Positions 12,540-25,200 of a stretch of DNA of 64,000 bases are shown one piece after another. The DNA is from Geosiphon pyriformis. Taxonomy: Eukaryota > Glomeromycota > Glomeromycetes > Archaeosporales > Geosiphonaceae. Positions within the stretch are counted from its first letter, which is position 1, and each line of letters starts with the position of its first letter. The position numbers were made by a program, and so were the translations under genes. The stretch covers positions 389,357 through 453,356 of the forward strand of contig JAAOMT010000627.1 of the NCBI GenBank assembly GCA_016748015.1, read 5' to 3'. The notes below the pieces were generated by a model. That model made no database searches. It saw only the letters and a program-made list of their open reading frames with translations, and was not told where the DNA came from.

Positions 12540-13085
12540 AAAAAAATAAAAAAAATTGTTTTTAATCTTAATTAGATTAATACAATTTAACTAAACTCAG
12601 ATACTACAATAATAATCATTTTTTTTGACATATTTATAAGAATTTTTTTGATTATTATTATCTAATCTAAACACATTTTTTGTTACTTAAGATTGTTGTT
12701 TACTTTAATATTTTTTTTTAACCAATAATATAATTTTATTCATGTTTTTTTAAATATAAATATAAATCTAATAATTTTTTTAAATTTTAAAAGAGTAATA
12801 GTCTTCCCAAAATCATTGATTATAAAAAAAAAAAATTCTGATAACTTGAGTTTTGGTTATTGCCAATTTTTTTTCCATAGCTAAAAAATTAATATTTAAA
12901 GTAAAGAATTTTTTAATGGCCACTTTAATCTGAATCTTTACAATTTTAGAATTAATTCACTTTTTGTTTAAAAAAAATATTAAGAAGAAGTAAAAGTGAT
13001 TTAATTTTTTCTTTCATGTTAAAAATCAAAAAATTAAGAAAAAAGTTATAACTCATATTAGTTATTACTTGATTGGTTTTAGAAA
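12540..13085 (-). pseudogene. relic of LINE ORF1 (RRM-side segment)
   Basis: The stretch around 12795-12930 aligns by eye with 28240-28370 of the full-length minus-strand LINE: the same order of blocks (AATAGTCTTCCCAAAATCATT, then GAGTTTTGGTTATTG, then TAGCTAAAAAATTAATATT) with C/G replaced by T/A. It therefore derives from the part of ORF1 just upstream of the first RRM-like fold. All frames are closed. The ends are approximate. Confidence 0.5.
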
Positions 13086-13620
13086 TATTAATAATTGAAT
13101 TTAAAAAAAATTTATTGTCAATATTAATCATAGTATTATTGTTTTTTTTATTACTAAATTTATTGTTTATATTTAATATTACCAGTAAAATTTTAGCTAT
13201 TAATTAACATAAAATTATAAGAATAATTTTTAGTAATTATTACTTATTATTTAACCAAATTATTGAATATTATTATTTAATTAATTACTTAATTTGTATA
13301 ATATACAAATTGTGATAATTATATTATGTAATACACTAAATTTTGTAATATTTAAAAATTTGCTAAAATTTGTAAAAATTTACAAAATATCTTAATAGTT
13401 CACCAAAATTATTCATAGTTTATAGAAATAACTTGTAATTTGTCAAAATATATCTTTAGTTTATTAAAATTATAGCAAAGAAAAAGTTCAAGTTCATAAA
13501 TTAATATTATAATAAATTGTATAAAAAAAGAGCTTTTCTTTTTAAGAAAATATATTTTACTTTAGAATTATTAATTTTAGTTCAAAACAAATAACTTTTA
13601 CATATTTTTACAACAAGTAA

Positions 13621-13632
13621 TAAACATCAAAT
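13621..13632. repeat. target-site duplication, left copy
   Basis: TAAACATCAAAT, identical to 16171-16182 and directly abutting the A-rich 3' end of the truncated LINE. Confidence 0.9.
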
Positions 13633-16170
13633 TTTTTTATTTATTTATTTAACGAGTGAGGTCCATACACAACCTAGCACTATACATTAAAAAAATAATC
13701 TAAACTAGGCATGAATCATGCACTTTCTACACGCGACCAGCCACTCGGGCCAGTCAGGACAACACTACGCAGCTATATAGATAGAAGCTGAATTACCAAT
13801 ACCAGAAAAAAACATACAAGACTTGTGAAAACCAAAATGCACACCAAAAGCTTCATCAATACCAAGCAAATCCACCACACCAGCAGAAAGCCGTGAAGTC
13901 AAACCGGAGACCGAAATAGGGGATGAACCATCTAAAGGAATCAGTCCGTGCTTTTCCATATAGGCATGGTGTTTGGCCCGAACCAACCAGATCTCATCTC
14001 TAAAAGCAAGGCCAAGAGAATGCACAAAATTAATGACTTCTAAACATGCTACCTTGGGATCATGGAAGATAGAAACAGCTTCACCAAACCATTTATCAAA
14101 AACAAAACCCTTGTGAAGAGCCATGAACACTGAGGACCCTAAAACACAAGACGACAACAACTGCAACAAAACCGAAGAAGAGACAAAAGAACCAGAGAGT
14201 GTTTTCCAAATGTTCATGTGAGAATCCAACAACCGACACCAAGCAGAATCATCGACCTTATAAGAGAAAACATGATCCGACACCTCCACATCACCACAAT
14301 ATAGGCACAACACACTGGGATAAAGTCTATTATAAAGCCATTTTTGAATAGCCACAGGGAAGCGATGATGCAAAGCCTTCATAAAATAAGAGTGTGCATT
14401 AGCCGAAATCTTGCTGGTGAAACCAGTGGCCATATGCAAATCAGGATGCCACACCAAAGAAGAGCGGGACCAATCAACATTAGCACACAAGTCAACAGGC
14501 AAAATTTTAGCACCAGACCCCACCTTCCAACGCACACAACACATGACATGAAAAGTGTCATAGACAAAGTGCCTTGAATTGCCAGAGACAATGTTGCTAT
14601 CAGCCATCAAAAAGTGTTCATCCAGGTGAGGTGGAAGAAACCAGTCAGAAGCAGAAACAGCACCAGCAATAACATCAGCATGCTCGTTTCCTAAAATCCC
14701 AGAATGACTTTTGACTTTGTGCCAGGTAACTTTAAGGCCCTTATTGTAAATAACATTGGCAATGTGCTGACGCTCAACCCAACACCGATTATGGAAATTA
14801 GGAACCACCAGACCCAATTCTAATTTGCAAGCATCCAATACAGACTGACTATCCAAAAATAAATGTACATTACTAAAAACAGGAACACACTCGAGAGCCA
14901 ACGCAATTGCCTGTAACTCAGCCATGGTAGATGACAACAACCCAGACACTCCAACACCCAAACCCATATCAATGTCCTTGAAAAAGGCCACAGCACCCGC
15001 TTCACAGCCAACTGTACCCAAATTTCTCAAAGACCCATCAGTGTAGACTGATAGCACCCTTATATTGACCCGCAAAAGACGATCACAGACAGACACAAAA
15101 CCAGAGGAACCCAAAATGTTCAAGGGACCAATATTAGCAGGAAGAGGGATGCGGGCAGAAGATGAATCTTCACCAGCAAGAAACACAGCAGAAAGTCTGA
15201 ACCACTTAGGAATAGGGCCACGGGGGTCCAGTTTCTTCCACTGCTTAAATGTGGACCAATCAAAGACAGTACCATAATGGTCACGAAGTTGGTCTACAAA
15301 GGCCACATCATACCGCCGAAGCGAGGGGAGACACTTAAAGAAAACTAATTCACCCAAAACAGTCGACATGGGCATCCCACTATTGACACAAAAGAAATTG
15401 GTAAAAAATCCACCCAAAGACAATCTGCAAATATAAAGCACGCGAACCACACCCGTCAAAAAATTATTAGAGGCACAAACACAAATGTGAACAGAAGAAC
15501 TCAATGGATGAATAAGGCACCAACATAAAACCTGTAGGTCATAAGACCTATGAAAGAACAAACGTCCCACAATCCCACCAGCATTGGCAAAATTAATAAG
15601 AGAAGCAACTTTGCCTTCAGACTGAATCTGCAGAAAAGATCTCAAACCATAAAAGGAGAGATGGTGAATCGAATTACCAGGAAAATTGCGCGGCAGTCCA
15701 GATTTGAGCTTCAGGCCCTTATGAATCATAGCATCCCACTTGTTGCAAATGCCTATAGGAACAAAGCTAAATTGTGTTCTGTAGCTAATTATAGGTTGGA
15801 GAACCACTGAGACCAAATACAAGAACTGCTTATCTGAGATAGCTTTTTTTAAAACCAAATTCATAAAGAAACAAACATCTGAATGTGCTTTAGCTAAACT
15901 GGGTCTGGAAAGACCATCAGTCGACAGAAATATGCCCAGATACCAATGAGATTCACCCTTTTTGGCAACAGAGATAGGCGAACCACTAATGAAAAGAGCG
16001 GGATTTCCAACTTTACAATTAATAGAAATAGCTACTGTCTTGTCATTGTTTATTAAGATGTCATTAATCCAAAAAAACTCACTAGCAATGTCCAAAATGT
16101 GTTGAGTAGCACTCTGACTACTGTCTACCCAAATTGTGTCATCAACAAAGGCACCAGCGGCAAAATAGGA
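13633..16170 (-). mobile_element. 5'-truncated LINE insertion, youngest copy in the window
   Basis: Flanked by a 12-bp direct repeat TAAACATCAAAT (13621-13632 and 16171-16182). On the minus strand the insert ends in an A-rich tail (T-rich 13633-13653 on plus) after the family 3' UTR. It begins, at 16170, inside the RT domain just before the catalytic FVDD. Together these are the signature of target-primed reverse transcription that stopped early. The coding part is undamaged, unlike the other copies. Confidence 0.92.
13765..16170 (-). CDS. LINE ORF2 C-terminal part: RT palm end, RNase H, zinc motif
   Basis: Open from the insertion edge to the stop at 13765, about 800 codons without interruption; the first internal Met is at 16095. 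It begins with the RT catalytic block AAGAFVDDTIWV (16138-16146 codes VDD). RNase H follows, with YTDGSLRN near residue 350 counted from that Met, AELQAIALALE, LDSQSVLDAC, and KSHSGILGNEHADV, supplying the D-E-D-D/H catalytic set. A C-terminal zinc motif (CLYCGDVEVSDHVFSY) resembles zf-RVT, though the last Cys is Tyr. Having lost endonuclease and most of RT, it cannot retrotranspose on its own. Whether it is expressed is unknown; no promoter was identified. Confidence 0.88.
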   Translation of the reverse strand, partial: SYFAAGAFVDDTIWVDSSQSATQHILDIASEFFWINDILINNDKTVAISINCKVGNPALFISGSPISVAKKGESHWYLGIFLSTDGLSRPSLAKAHSDVCFFMNLVLKKAISDKQFLYLVSVVLQPIISYRTQFSFVPIGICNKWDAMIHKGLKLKSGLPRNFPGNSIHHLSFYGLRSFLQIQSEGKVASLINFANAGGIVGRLFFHRSYDLQVLCWCLIHPLSSSVHICVCASNNFLTGVVRVLYICRLSLGGFFTNFFCVNSGMPMSTVLGELVFFKCLPSLRRYDVAFVDQLRDHYGTVFDWSTFKQWKKLDPRGPIPKWFRLSAVFLAGEDSSSARIPLPANIGPLNILGSSGFVSVCDRLLRVNIRVLSVYTDGSLRNLGTVGCEAGAVAFFKDIDMGLGVGVSGLLSSTMAELQAIALALECVPVFSNVHLFLDSQSVLDACKLELGLVVPNFHNRCWVERQHIANVIYNKGLKVTWHKVKSHSGILGNEHADVIAGAVSASDWFLPPHLDEHFLMADSNIVSGNSRHFVYDTFHVMCCVRWKVGSGAKILPVDLCANVDWSRSSLVWHPDLHMATGFTSKISANAHSYFMKALHHRFPVAIQKWLYNRLYPSVLCLYCGDVEVSDHVFSYKVDDSAWCRLLDSHMNIWKTLSGSFVSSSVLLQLLSSCVLGSSVFMALHKGFVFDKWFGEAVSIFHDPKVACLEVINFVHSLGLAFRDEIWLVRAKHHAYMEKHGLIPLDGSSPISVSGLTSRLSAGVVDLLGIDEAFGVHFGFHKSCMFFSGIGNSASIYIAA

Positions 16171-16182
16171 TAAACATCAAAT
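16171..16182. repeat. target-site duplication, right copy
   Basis: TAAACATCAAAT, identical to 13621-13632 and directly abutting the truncated 5' end of the LINE. Confidence 0.9.
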
Positions 16183-17865
16183 ACTTTAAAAACCAAAATC
16201 TCTAAATTATTTATACTTAAAATTATTCAAATTCTAAATAATATTTTGAAATTAATTAACTACCAATTTTAATAATTTATTAGTGATTTAAAGCTTAAAC
16301 AAAACAACAATTTTTTTAATAAAAATTTTTTTTTATATTTCTTTTATTTATTTATTTATTATTATTATTATTATTAAAATAATCTATAAACAAGATTTCT
16401 ATAAAAAAATTGACTTTTACAGCAAAGTAATTATATATTTTAATAAGCTTTTAGATAAGTATTTTCTAAAAAAAAGTTAACTTTTACTGTAAAGTAATTA
16501 TATAAATAACTAGCATATAATTGGTTATTTTACTTATAAGTTTAGCAATTTAAATTATAAATAATAATTTGAAAATAAATTCAGTTATTAAAGATTTATT
16601 AACTTTTAATAATTAAGAATTAACAGCAAAATAATAATAACAATATTTAAAAAAAGTGACCAAAAACTTTCAGTAACACTAAATATATATTATTACTAAG
16701 ATTAAGCTTAACCAAAAAAATATTTTTTTTATTATCAGAGTATTTGACATTATTGAAAACAACTTTTTTTTTTGAAAAAAAAAACCACCAGCAAAACTAT
16801 AAAAAGTTTTTTTAGGTACTTTAATTTTAAATATACTGTGATTTAAAGCAACTTTTGAGTTTATAATAAACAGATTATTAATTTAAAAAATATTAAAAAA
16901 AAAAACAAAAAACTTTTTTTTCAAAAATGTGTTCTTTAAGAAATTTAAAACATAAAAAAAACAATATAAAATAAAATAAATAAAAATAAAAATATTTTTT
17001 TGTTAAAATTTTATTATTAAAATTAATAATTAATTAATTTTAAAATATTAATTAAAATTTATAAATTTTAAAATAATTATTATAAAAAAAGTTTGGATTT
17101 TTAAAAATAAAAATTTTATTTTATTAATTAATAATGACTAATTAATTGATTTAAGTTTAATAATTAATATATTTTTTGAAAAAAAAAGCTGATTTTTTAT
17201 ATATTTGTTATAATATTATTTCGAATTTTAATACTCTTTTTTTGGCTTATATTTTTATAAACTAAATATATATTTTAGCAAATTATAAAATATTTTAGTA
17301 AATTGTTAAATATTTTTGAATATTATATAGTTTAATATTATATGATTTAATTATTATATTTAATTATATTTGTAAATTATATAAATTGAATTATTAATAA
17401 AATAATAAGTAATAAATTAAAAATAATATAAATATTAATTAATAATAAAAATTATAAAAATAATTTTATGTTAATTAATAATTTAGTTTTTATTTAATAA
17501 TAGTATATAAACTATATTTAAAAATACTTAATTTGTTTTATTATATTAAATAATAACTAAAGTTTACTTATTAAATAAAATAAAATAAAAATAAATAAAT
17601 TTTTACTATTATTTTTATAATTAAAAAACTTTATTTTTACAATAATTATAATAAAATATAGTTTTTTATTATATATTTTAATTATATATTTTTAAATTAA
17701 CTATAAATATAAATTATATAATTTTAATACAATATATAATTAATTTTTAAAATTATATTAAAATTATTTATAATATAATATAAGCCAAAAATAAATTTTG
17801 TTTATTTATTTTATATATAAATAGTATTAATTTAATTATTTAAACAAAATTATTTATTTAAATTT
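16183..17865. other. very AT-rich non-coding DNA
   Basis: Almost only A and T, with long A/T runs and stops in every frame. No recognisable gene, tail or LTR. Likely old transposon debris by context only. Confidence 0.4.
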
Positions 17866-17869
17866 TAAT

Positions 17870-20800
17870 CTGGTAGAATTAAGGCTGTTAAAGAAAAAAT
17901 ATTATTTTTTGCTATTGGTGCCTTTGTTGATAACATAATTTAAATTAAGAGTAGCCAAGCTTCTATTCAATATATTTTAAATATTGTTAGTGAATTCTTC
18001 AATATTAATAATATTTTAATTAATAATAAAAAAACAATGACTATTTTAATCAATCAAAGTATTAAGACTGTCTTATTAATAATCAGTAATTTGTTAATTT
18101 TAATTGCTAAAAAGGGTAAATTGCACAGATACTTAGAAATTTTTTTGTTAATTAAAGATTTTTTTAAACCTAGTTTGGTTCAAACTTATGCTAATATCAA
18201 GTTTTTTTTTAATATAATGTTAAGAAAAATGATTACAGATAAACAATTTTCTTATTTGGTTTTAACTGTTTTATAGTCTATAGTTAGTTATTGGTCATAG
18301 TTTAGTTTTATTTTATCAAGTATATATTATAAGTAAGATATAATAATCAGAAAAAGTCTTAAGGCCAAGACCAGTTTGCCATGTAATTTTTTCAGTAAGA
18401 TTTTATATTATCTATTTTTGTATAAGCTGAAGCTCTTTAAATAAATATAATTTGAAAAAAAATAGCTTTTTTAATTGCCTTCTCTAATATATTAAGCATT
18501 CTTAGATATTTGTTTGAACATAGATTTGCAGATTTGCAGATTTTGAGATAGTTTTTTTTAAATCTTTTGTAGTTTTCTGTCAAGTTACATATTAGTTCAG
18601 TAAACAATTTTTTGGCTGAGATAATGAAAATTTTTCTGAACAATAATCTATCTTTGAAGAATAATTTATTTAATGTGTTTTGTGGTCTTAGTAGATTTTC
18701 AATGTTAGACATTTTGGAAAAATTCTTGTATTATAGCTTTGTTTTTTCTTTGAAACAGTTTAGAGTTGCTTTTAATAACAGATTTTTGGATAAAAAAAAG
18801 AATATAATAAGTTGAAAAACTTTTTATTAATAGAAAAGATTAGATTCAAAAAGCTCTGTGTCTTATTGGTTCAAGTTAATATCTGAATTTTTGGTTGATA
18901 AGAGTTCTTTAGTAGTTAATTTTGCTAATGTTAATAGTTTATTTGGTTTGAATATTTTGAAGTCTAAAAAGTTTTTTAATGTGCAGAAAGACTTGTTTAA
19001 GATTTAGTTTGATTTTATTAAAATTTATATAAACAGTTCTTTAAAATATGCTGGTTTTATTGAAGTTGTTAATAAAACAGCTATATACTTTCTGGTCTTA
19101 AATACAGATATTAATGTTAAAATATATGGTCTTTTATCCTCTATAATGGCTAAATTACAAACTATTGCACTGTTTTTAGAATGTGTTTTATCTTCTTGTA
19201 CAATAGTTTTATATCTAAATAGCCAATTTGTTATTAATATATGTGTTTTTTATGTTTTGTTTACTGTATTGAACTTTTGTAATTAATGTTAAATAAAGAA
19301 GAAACATATTGCTAATCTTATTAAAAACAAAAGTTTTTCATTATATGTGTGAAAATTAAAGATTATTTAGGTATTTTAGACAATATTTAAGCTGATATAA
19401 TAGTAGGTAAGATTGCCTAATCTTTTTTTTTCTGTTAATTGGAATTCAGAAATTTTTTTTGGTGGTGTTATAAGTGATTATTTGGGGTCTTAAAGCAAAT
19501 AACAAATCTATAACTTGATGCTCAATTGTTTGGATAATGTTGATTTCTAAAGGTGTTATAGATCTGAAGGTTTTGGTTGAGTTCTTTGTATAATGAACAG
19601 AGATTCACTATGGTTGGTTTTGGTTGATTTTTCAAGTTGTTTTCCCAATTTTTGTCTTTAGTATGGTGGCTAGTTTAATCTGACAGTCGTGTCTTTCTGG
19701 AAGCTATCTGTTAATATATATATATAATTCTACCTTTATTTCTGGATCTTTTACCAAACTATCTGTAACATTAATAATTCAGCACTTTAATCCTTTTAAT
19801 TAATTAGTACACAACAAACAAAAAAAAATAAAAGAGATAAAGAAAAGATAAAGAAAATAAGCCAAGGTAATTGCAAATTAATATTTTATCAATAGCCATG
19901 ATTAAGAGCTATTGTTTTAGTGTAGTTAAGTATCAATTATTATCAACATAAAGTGTTGATAGTAGAAAATAGATTAGAATAGTGAATAATTATTTATTGA
20001 TATCTGTAATGTAAAAAGTTGCTTTAATTAAATCTAAACTGAGAGATTTTAGGAATTCTAATAATTATAACTTGTGAGTCTAATTGACTTTGAGAGTCCT
20101 ATTGACTCTAGAAGTCCAATTTTCTAGCTTTTGATACTACTGCTATATATATATAAATTTTATTGTACAAAATTCCTTGAATTTTTCAATTCTCTAGCCA
20201 GGAATCCTGCAATTTCTTTAAGAGGAATTCTGGAATCCTGCAATTCTTTGTACAAAAATTCTGAAATTTTTAGAATTCTGCAATTCCTCTAAGAGAAATC
20301 CTAAAATTTCACATTTACTATATTTACTTCTGATTGGCTAATTTATATGCTAATATACTTCCTATATTTTATTAGTAACAATGGCTAAAAATACAGCTGT
20401 ATTTAACAATACTCATTATTTTGTTTATAATTTGTACAGGTTTATTTGTTGTGCTTGATAAGAGATTGATCCTGAATATAATATAATTTCAAGTGTGCTA
20501 ATTAGAGAAGTGAATTGGCTGGTTATTACAAGAGTTTGGCATTTTAACTTGTATATGCTTTTTGAATTTACTGGTAAAAAGTCTGCAAATTTGCATACAT
20601 ATTTAATAAAAACTATGCATAGGCAATTACTAATAGCAATTAAAAAGAAATTATATAATAAAATGTATTTTAATATATTGTATTTGCTGTATAATGAGAT
20701 AGAATTATTTAATTATGTTTTTACTTATGCTAAGAATAGTAGTATTCAGAAAAATATTTTAGTAAAAGCTTTTAAGAAATTAATTTTTTTGGTAGGAATT

Positions 20801-21365
20801 TGCTGTCTGTTTTTTTCTGCTATTCTGCATATAATTTCTTAGTATTTATTAAATATAAATTTGTACATAACAATTTGCAAAAGATTTGTGTTAAAAAACT
20901 AGTATGCTAAAACTGCTGCAATTTTTTATGGAAAAATGGAAGTGGCTTTTGCTTTTGTTGAATATGTGGAACATTTAGTAGAATTGTATTAAACAAAAGT
21001 ATAATTCATAAAGTCAAAGTATAGAGTAAACATAAAGAAGACTGGATTGGTCAAAAATGTTGACATAATTTTAGATTTGTTTTACTGTATGATATTTATG
21101 TTGTTTGATAGAGTAATTTAGTTGCTTAATATAGTAAAGTTTTTTGTGATTAGTTTTGGTAAATATATACAGTGCTCTTTTTTTTTTGGTTTAGATAAAG
21201 ATGCATATATTAGTATAGATGTTTGGTATTGTTTTGTTTGATCTGAGTAGCTGGTTACATATAGTAAAAGTGTGAGTTATATCTAGTTTAAATCATTTAG
21301 TTTGATTCTATGTACTAAATAACAGTTGGGCTTTACTTATTAAATATTTAATAAAAAAAATAAAC
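17870..21365 (+). mobile_element. decayed LINE relic (RT end to 3' tail), plus strand, split by a solo LTR
   Basis: Follows the coding order of the plus-strand full-length LINE from the RT catalytic block (17935-17943, GTTGATAAC = V-D-N where the intact copy has V-D-D) through RNase H remnants to the zinc region near 20690. It ends with the 3' tail at about 21225-21350, which keeps TTTGATTCTATGTACTAAATAAC and a final ATTTAATAAAAA. Nearly every difference from the intact copy is a C-to-T or G-to-A change, and stops fill all frames. It is interrupted by an LTR at 19466-20380. Fragments such as 18037-18276 and 20495-20842 stay open by chance. Confidence 0.85.
19466..20380 (-). repeat. solo LTR of a Ty3/gypsy element inside the LINE relic
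   Basis: 915 bp, starting TGTTATAAG and ending TTAGTAACA on plus (TG...CA on either strand), flanked by GTGG (19462-19465) and ATGG (20381-20384), probably a decayed 4-bp duplication. Read on minus it is collinear with the LTR at 55859-56683: both start TGTTACT and share the block around CATGGCTATTG, the A/T-rich stretch after it, and the end ACCCCAAATAATCA. No internal retrotransposon sequence remains, so it is the product of LTR-LTR recombination. A TATA-like run lies near 20143-20155. Confidence 0.85.
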
Positions 21366-22107
21366 TCTAATTTTTTATATTAAACTTAATATTAAGATTA
21401 ATTAAATTTTAAAGACTATATAATCAACAAAATATTAATTAATTTAGTTTTAAATATATTATAAAAAACAATTGTTTTTTTTTAAATAAAAATTTTTAAT
21501 ACTGTTTTTTATTAACAAACAAGAATGTATTTAAAAACTTAAAAGTTTTAATAATAATTATAAATTAATAAATTATAATTTAATATTAAATATTTTATTA
21601 AAAAAACTTAAAATATAAATATTATATAAAAAAATTTAATAATAATTAATTTTATATTAATAAAATCATATAAAAATTAAAACACAATTTTAAAAAAAGC
21701 TATTTTAATATTACAATAATATTTTGATAAAAAATTGGTATTAAAGCTTAAACTGATTAAATTTAAAATTAATATAATTATAGAAAATTAGATAAAAAAA
21801 TATAAGATATTAAATATTATACTTGAAATATAATGTTGTTACAATTCAAAAATTTAACAAAAAAATCATAAAATAATACAAATTATTCAATTATAATATA
21901 GCACAGTAATAATTTTAGAAAAATAATAATTAGTATAATAATAAGTATTATTTGTAATAGTAATAAATACTAATTTACAATAATAATAAATATTAATTAA
22001 TAATAATAATAAATACCAGATTAAAATATTAAAAAAAAGTATTATAATGTGTTTTCTTATAGAATTACAAATATATATATATAATAGCTTTAATATTAAA
22101 AAAAAAA
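21366..22107. other. very AT-rich non-coding DNA
   Basis: A/T runs with TAATAATAAATA-type short repeats near 21940-22020. No gene or element border recognised. Confidence 0.4.
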
Positions 22108-22115
22108 CAAGTTAT
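22108..22115. repeat. target-site duplication, left copy
   Basis: CAAGTTAT, repeated exactly at 28922-28929, next to the T-rich strand of the LINE poly(A) end. Confidence 0.75.
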
Positions 22116-22250
22116 TTTTTTTTTATTCCACTTTTAATAAGTGAAGTCCAACTGCTATCTAGTACATAGAACCAAACTAAGTGACCCAAACTAAACACAA
22201 TTTATGCACTTATTATATATGGCTAGCCACTCAGACCAGTTAAGACAATA
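22116..22250 (-). other. conserved LINE 3' UTR/tail
   Basis: On minus this contains GAGTGGCTAGCCATAT, then TTAGTTTGGTTCTATGTACT, AGATAGCAGTTGGACT and CACTTATTAAA before the A-rich end. The same blocks in the same order close every LINE copy in the window, so it is probably the segment the reverse transcriptase recognises to begin copying. Confidence 0.7.
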
Positions 22251-25200
22251 CTATACATCTATAATAACACTAATAACACCACCTAGACCAGAAAAAAAAC
22301 AGCATGGCAAACGACGACCAAAGCTAACAGCAAATAATTCGACCACACCAAGCATTCTAATCATTCTACCTGACAATACAGAAGAAACATCATGAGACAG
22401 ACCAGAAACAACTCCATCCTCAACAATCAAACCAGTCTTCTCCATCCACACCCTGTGCTCAAACCTCACCAACCATGTCTTTACACAATGTAGATCAGCT
22501 ACAAACCTAACAAAATTGACAATCTTACCAATGGCCTGCTTCTTATCATCAAATACACTCCAAGCCTCTTCACACCATTTATTTAGCACAAAGCCTTTAC
22601 ACACAATAGAATACAAACCAACATCCAAAGAACAGGCAGACAATGTCCGCAAAACAGCTGAAGATGATAAGTCACAAAGACCTGCCACCAAAATCCAACA
22701 AGCAGAAGCCTCAACCAGAACCTCACCATAAATAACAACATCTCAAAGACATGTGAAGACATGATCAGAAAATTCCACTTCACCACACAGCAGGCACAAT
22801 ACACCAGGATAACCCTTATTATACAGTTTTTTCCGAATAGCTACTGGAAAACATTTGTGTACAGTCTTCATCAAATATAAGCACAAGTTCAAAGTTTTCC
22901 GATTAGTGAATTCAGCAAGCATATGAGAGTTCGGATGTCAAACCTTCACAGTAGAAATCCAGTCTACACATCCAATCAAGTCAATAGGTATCACATCTAC
23001 ACCAGGTCCAGCCTTCCAGTAAGCACGATTGATAGATCGAAAAATGTCTCTTACAAAATGGCAGACATTGCTAGAGATTGCTGTGTTTTTAGCCACCAAA
23101 TAACGTTCATAAACCCCTGCCAACAAAGAGAAAGGAGATCGAGCAGCTTCTCTAGCTGCCAAATCAGCCTTAACATTACCTAAAATGCCAGAATGGCTCT
23201 TAACCTTAACCCAAACCACCTCGAAATCTTTTTTCCTAACCAAATTGAAAATATGACATCTTTCCAACCAGCACCAATTACGAAAATCAGGCATAGCACA
23301 AAACAACTCTGACAAGCAGGCATCAATAACAGCTTGGCTATCAATATGCAAAATCACCCAACAAAAGGAAAGTATACACTTAAGAGCCAATGCAACAGCC
23401 TGCAACTCAGCCAGAGTAGAAGACAATAGATCACCAACCACAACACCAACACTCTTATTCAAAACCAGAAAATATGCAGCAGCACCATAAGCAGCATCAA
23501 CCAAGTTAGCATTTCTCAAAAATCCATCAGTATATACTTCAAAGCAACCAGACCAGATATCATGCAACCCATCTTTCACCAGAGAAAACACATCAGAATC
23601 TAAAATGTTCATATCAACAGACTGAGCAAAACCAGCAGAACTGGAAGCAGAAAAGCCTTGAACTAACATAAACTCGGACATAACTGAGAACCAGCATGGC
23701 ACGGAACCCCGTGAGTCCAATCTCTTCCAACAATAAAAGGTCTTCCAATCCAGCACATGGCCCCTTTTATCCAAAAGCCAATCACTAAAAGCAACTTCAA
23801 AACACTTCAGAGAGTGAACAAAATTAAAATACTCAGAACTACCTAGAATTGACGAAAGTGGAAACTGACCTGAACTGCGAAAAGCATTGGGAAGGTTGTT
23901 AGCCAAAGAAAGCTCATTACTCAAAAAAATTTTTGCAATTCCAGCCAAAAAGTTGTTGACTGGACTAACACGCAGCTTGACAGAAAACTGCAAAAGATCC
24001 AGAAGAGCCCAACCAAGAACCTGCAAGTTCAAAAATCTATGATCAAACAAATGCCCAAAGACCCCAGAGGCATTAGAAAAAGACACCAAAGCAGCAATCT
24101 TTCTTTCAGATTGCACTTGTTCAAAAGTTTTCAAGCCATACAAAGAAGGGTGATGTAAGACAGCATCCAGAAAATCACAAGGCAAACCAGTTTTGGACTT
24201 AAGACCCTTTCTAACCATGACATCCTATTTGCAACAAACACCAGACAAAACAAAACTAAATTGAGTCTGATAACTAACAATAGGCTGCAAGACAGCTGAG
24301 ACCAAATACAAGAACTGTTTATCCATGATAGTCTTTTTAAGCACAATGTTAACAAAAAAACGAACATCAGAATGAGCTTTGGATACACTAGGTTTAGACA
24401 AACTCTTTGTAGACAAGAAGATACCCAGATAACAATGAGCTTCACCCTTTTTAGCAATCGAGATTGGCTGACCACAAATACTCAGAGAGGCAACCCTAAC
24501 ACTCTGGTTAATGGGAATAGCCACCATCTTATCATTATTAATAGAAATATCATTGATTTTGAAAAACTCACTGGCAATGTTCAGAGCGTACTGAGTGGAG
24601 GCCTGACAATTTCTAATCCAAATCATATCATCGACAAACATACCAGCTGCCAAGTAAGATGTCATTCCATTCACATCCTCAACTCTGCTCGTCTTCGCAA
24701 CAAACTTAGAATTAACATAATATCCACACAAATGCTCATGTTTTTTTACTTCACATAAGAGTGGATCATAGAAAATCCTCCATAAGAGAGGCGAAAAAAC
24801 TTCACCCTGGTCCAATCCATCATGTACATTATAGCCATCTGACAAGCCGAAATCAGTCATCATTCTGTTAACTCTATCCTCGTAAATGTTTCCAAAAAAT
24901 CCAATAAACTTCTCACACATTTTGATGTACCACAAACTAGCTCTCAAGTGAGGCCAACCAACAGAATCATACACCTTCTGCATATCCTGCAAAACCAACC
25001 AAATTTACCTATTTTTTTCAAGAGCATCCTTCACAACTGAACCAACTGCAAACACTGGAGATAGTGTAGAAGTACTTCGGAGCACCGAAAAATTATCACC
25101 CCAGAGAACACCAAACTTACTACAAGCCAAAGAGATGCAATCAGACAAAATCTTAGACAAAATCTTTCTGGCAGTCTCAATCAAAGCAATAGGTTGAGTG

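Noticed and set aside
14344-15810. Plus-strand frames opposite the truncated LINE ORF2
   Set aside because: Antisense to a clear RNase H/RT coding frame and without motifs of their own.
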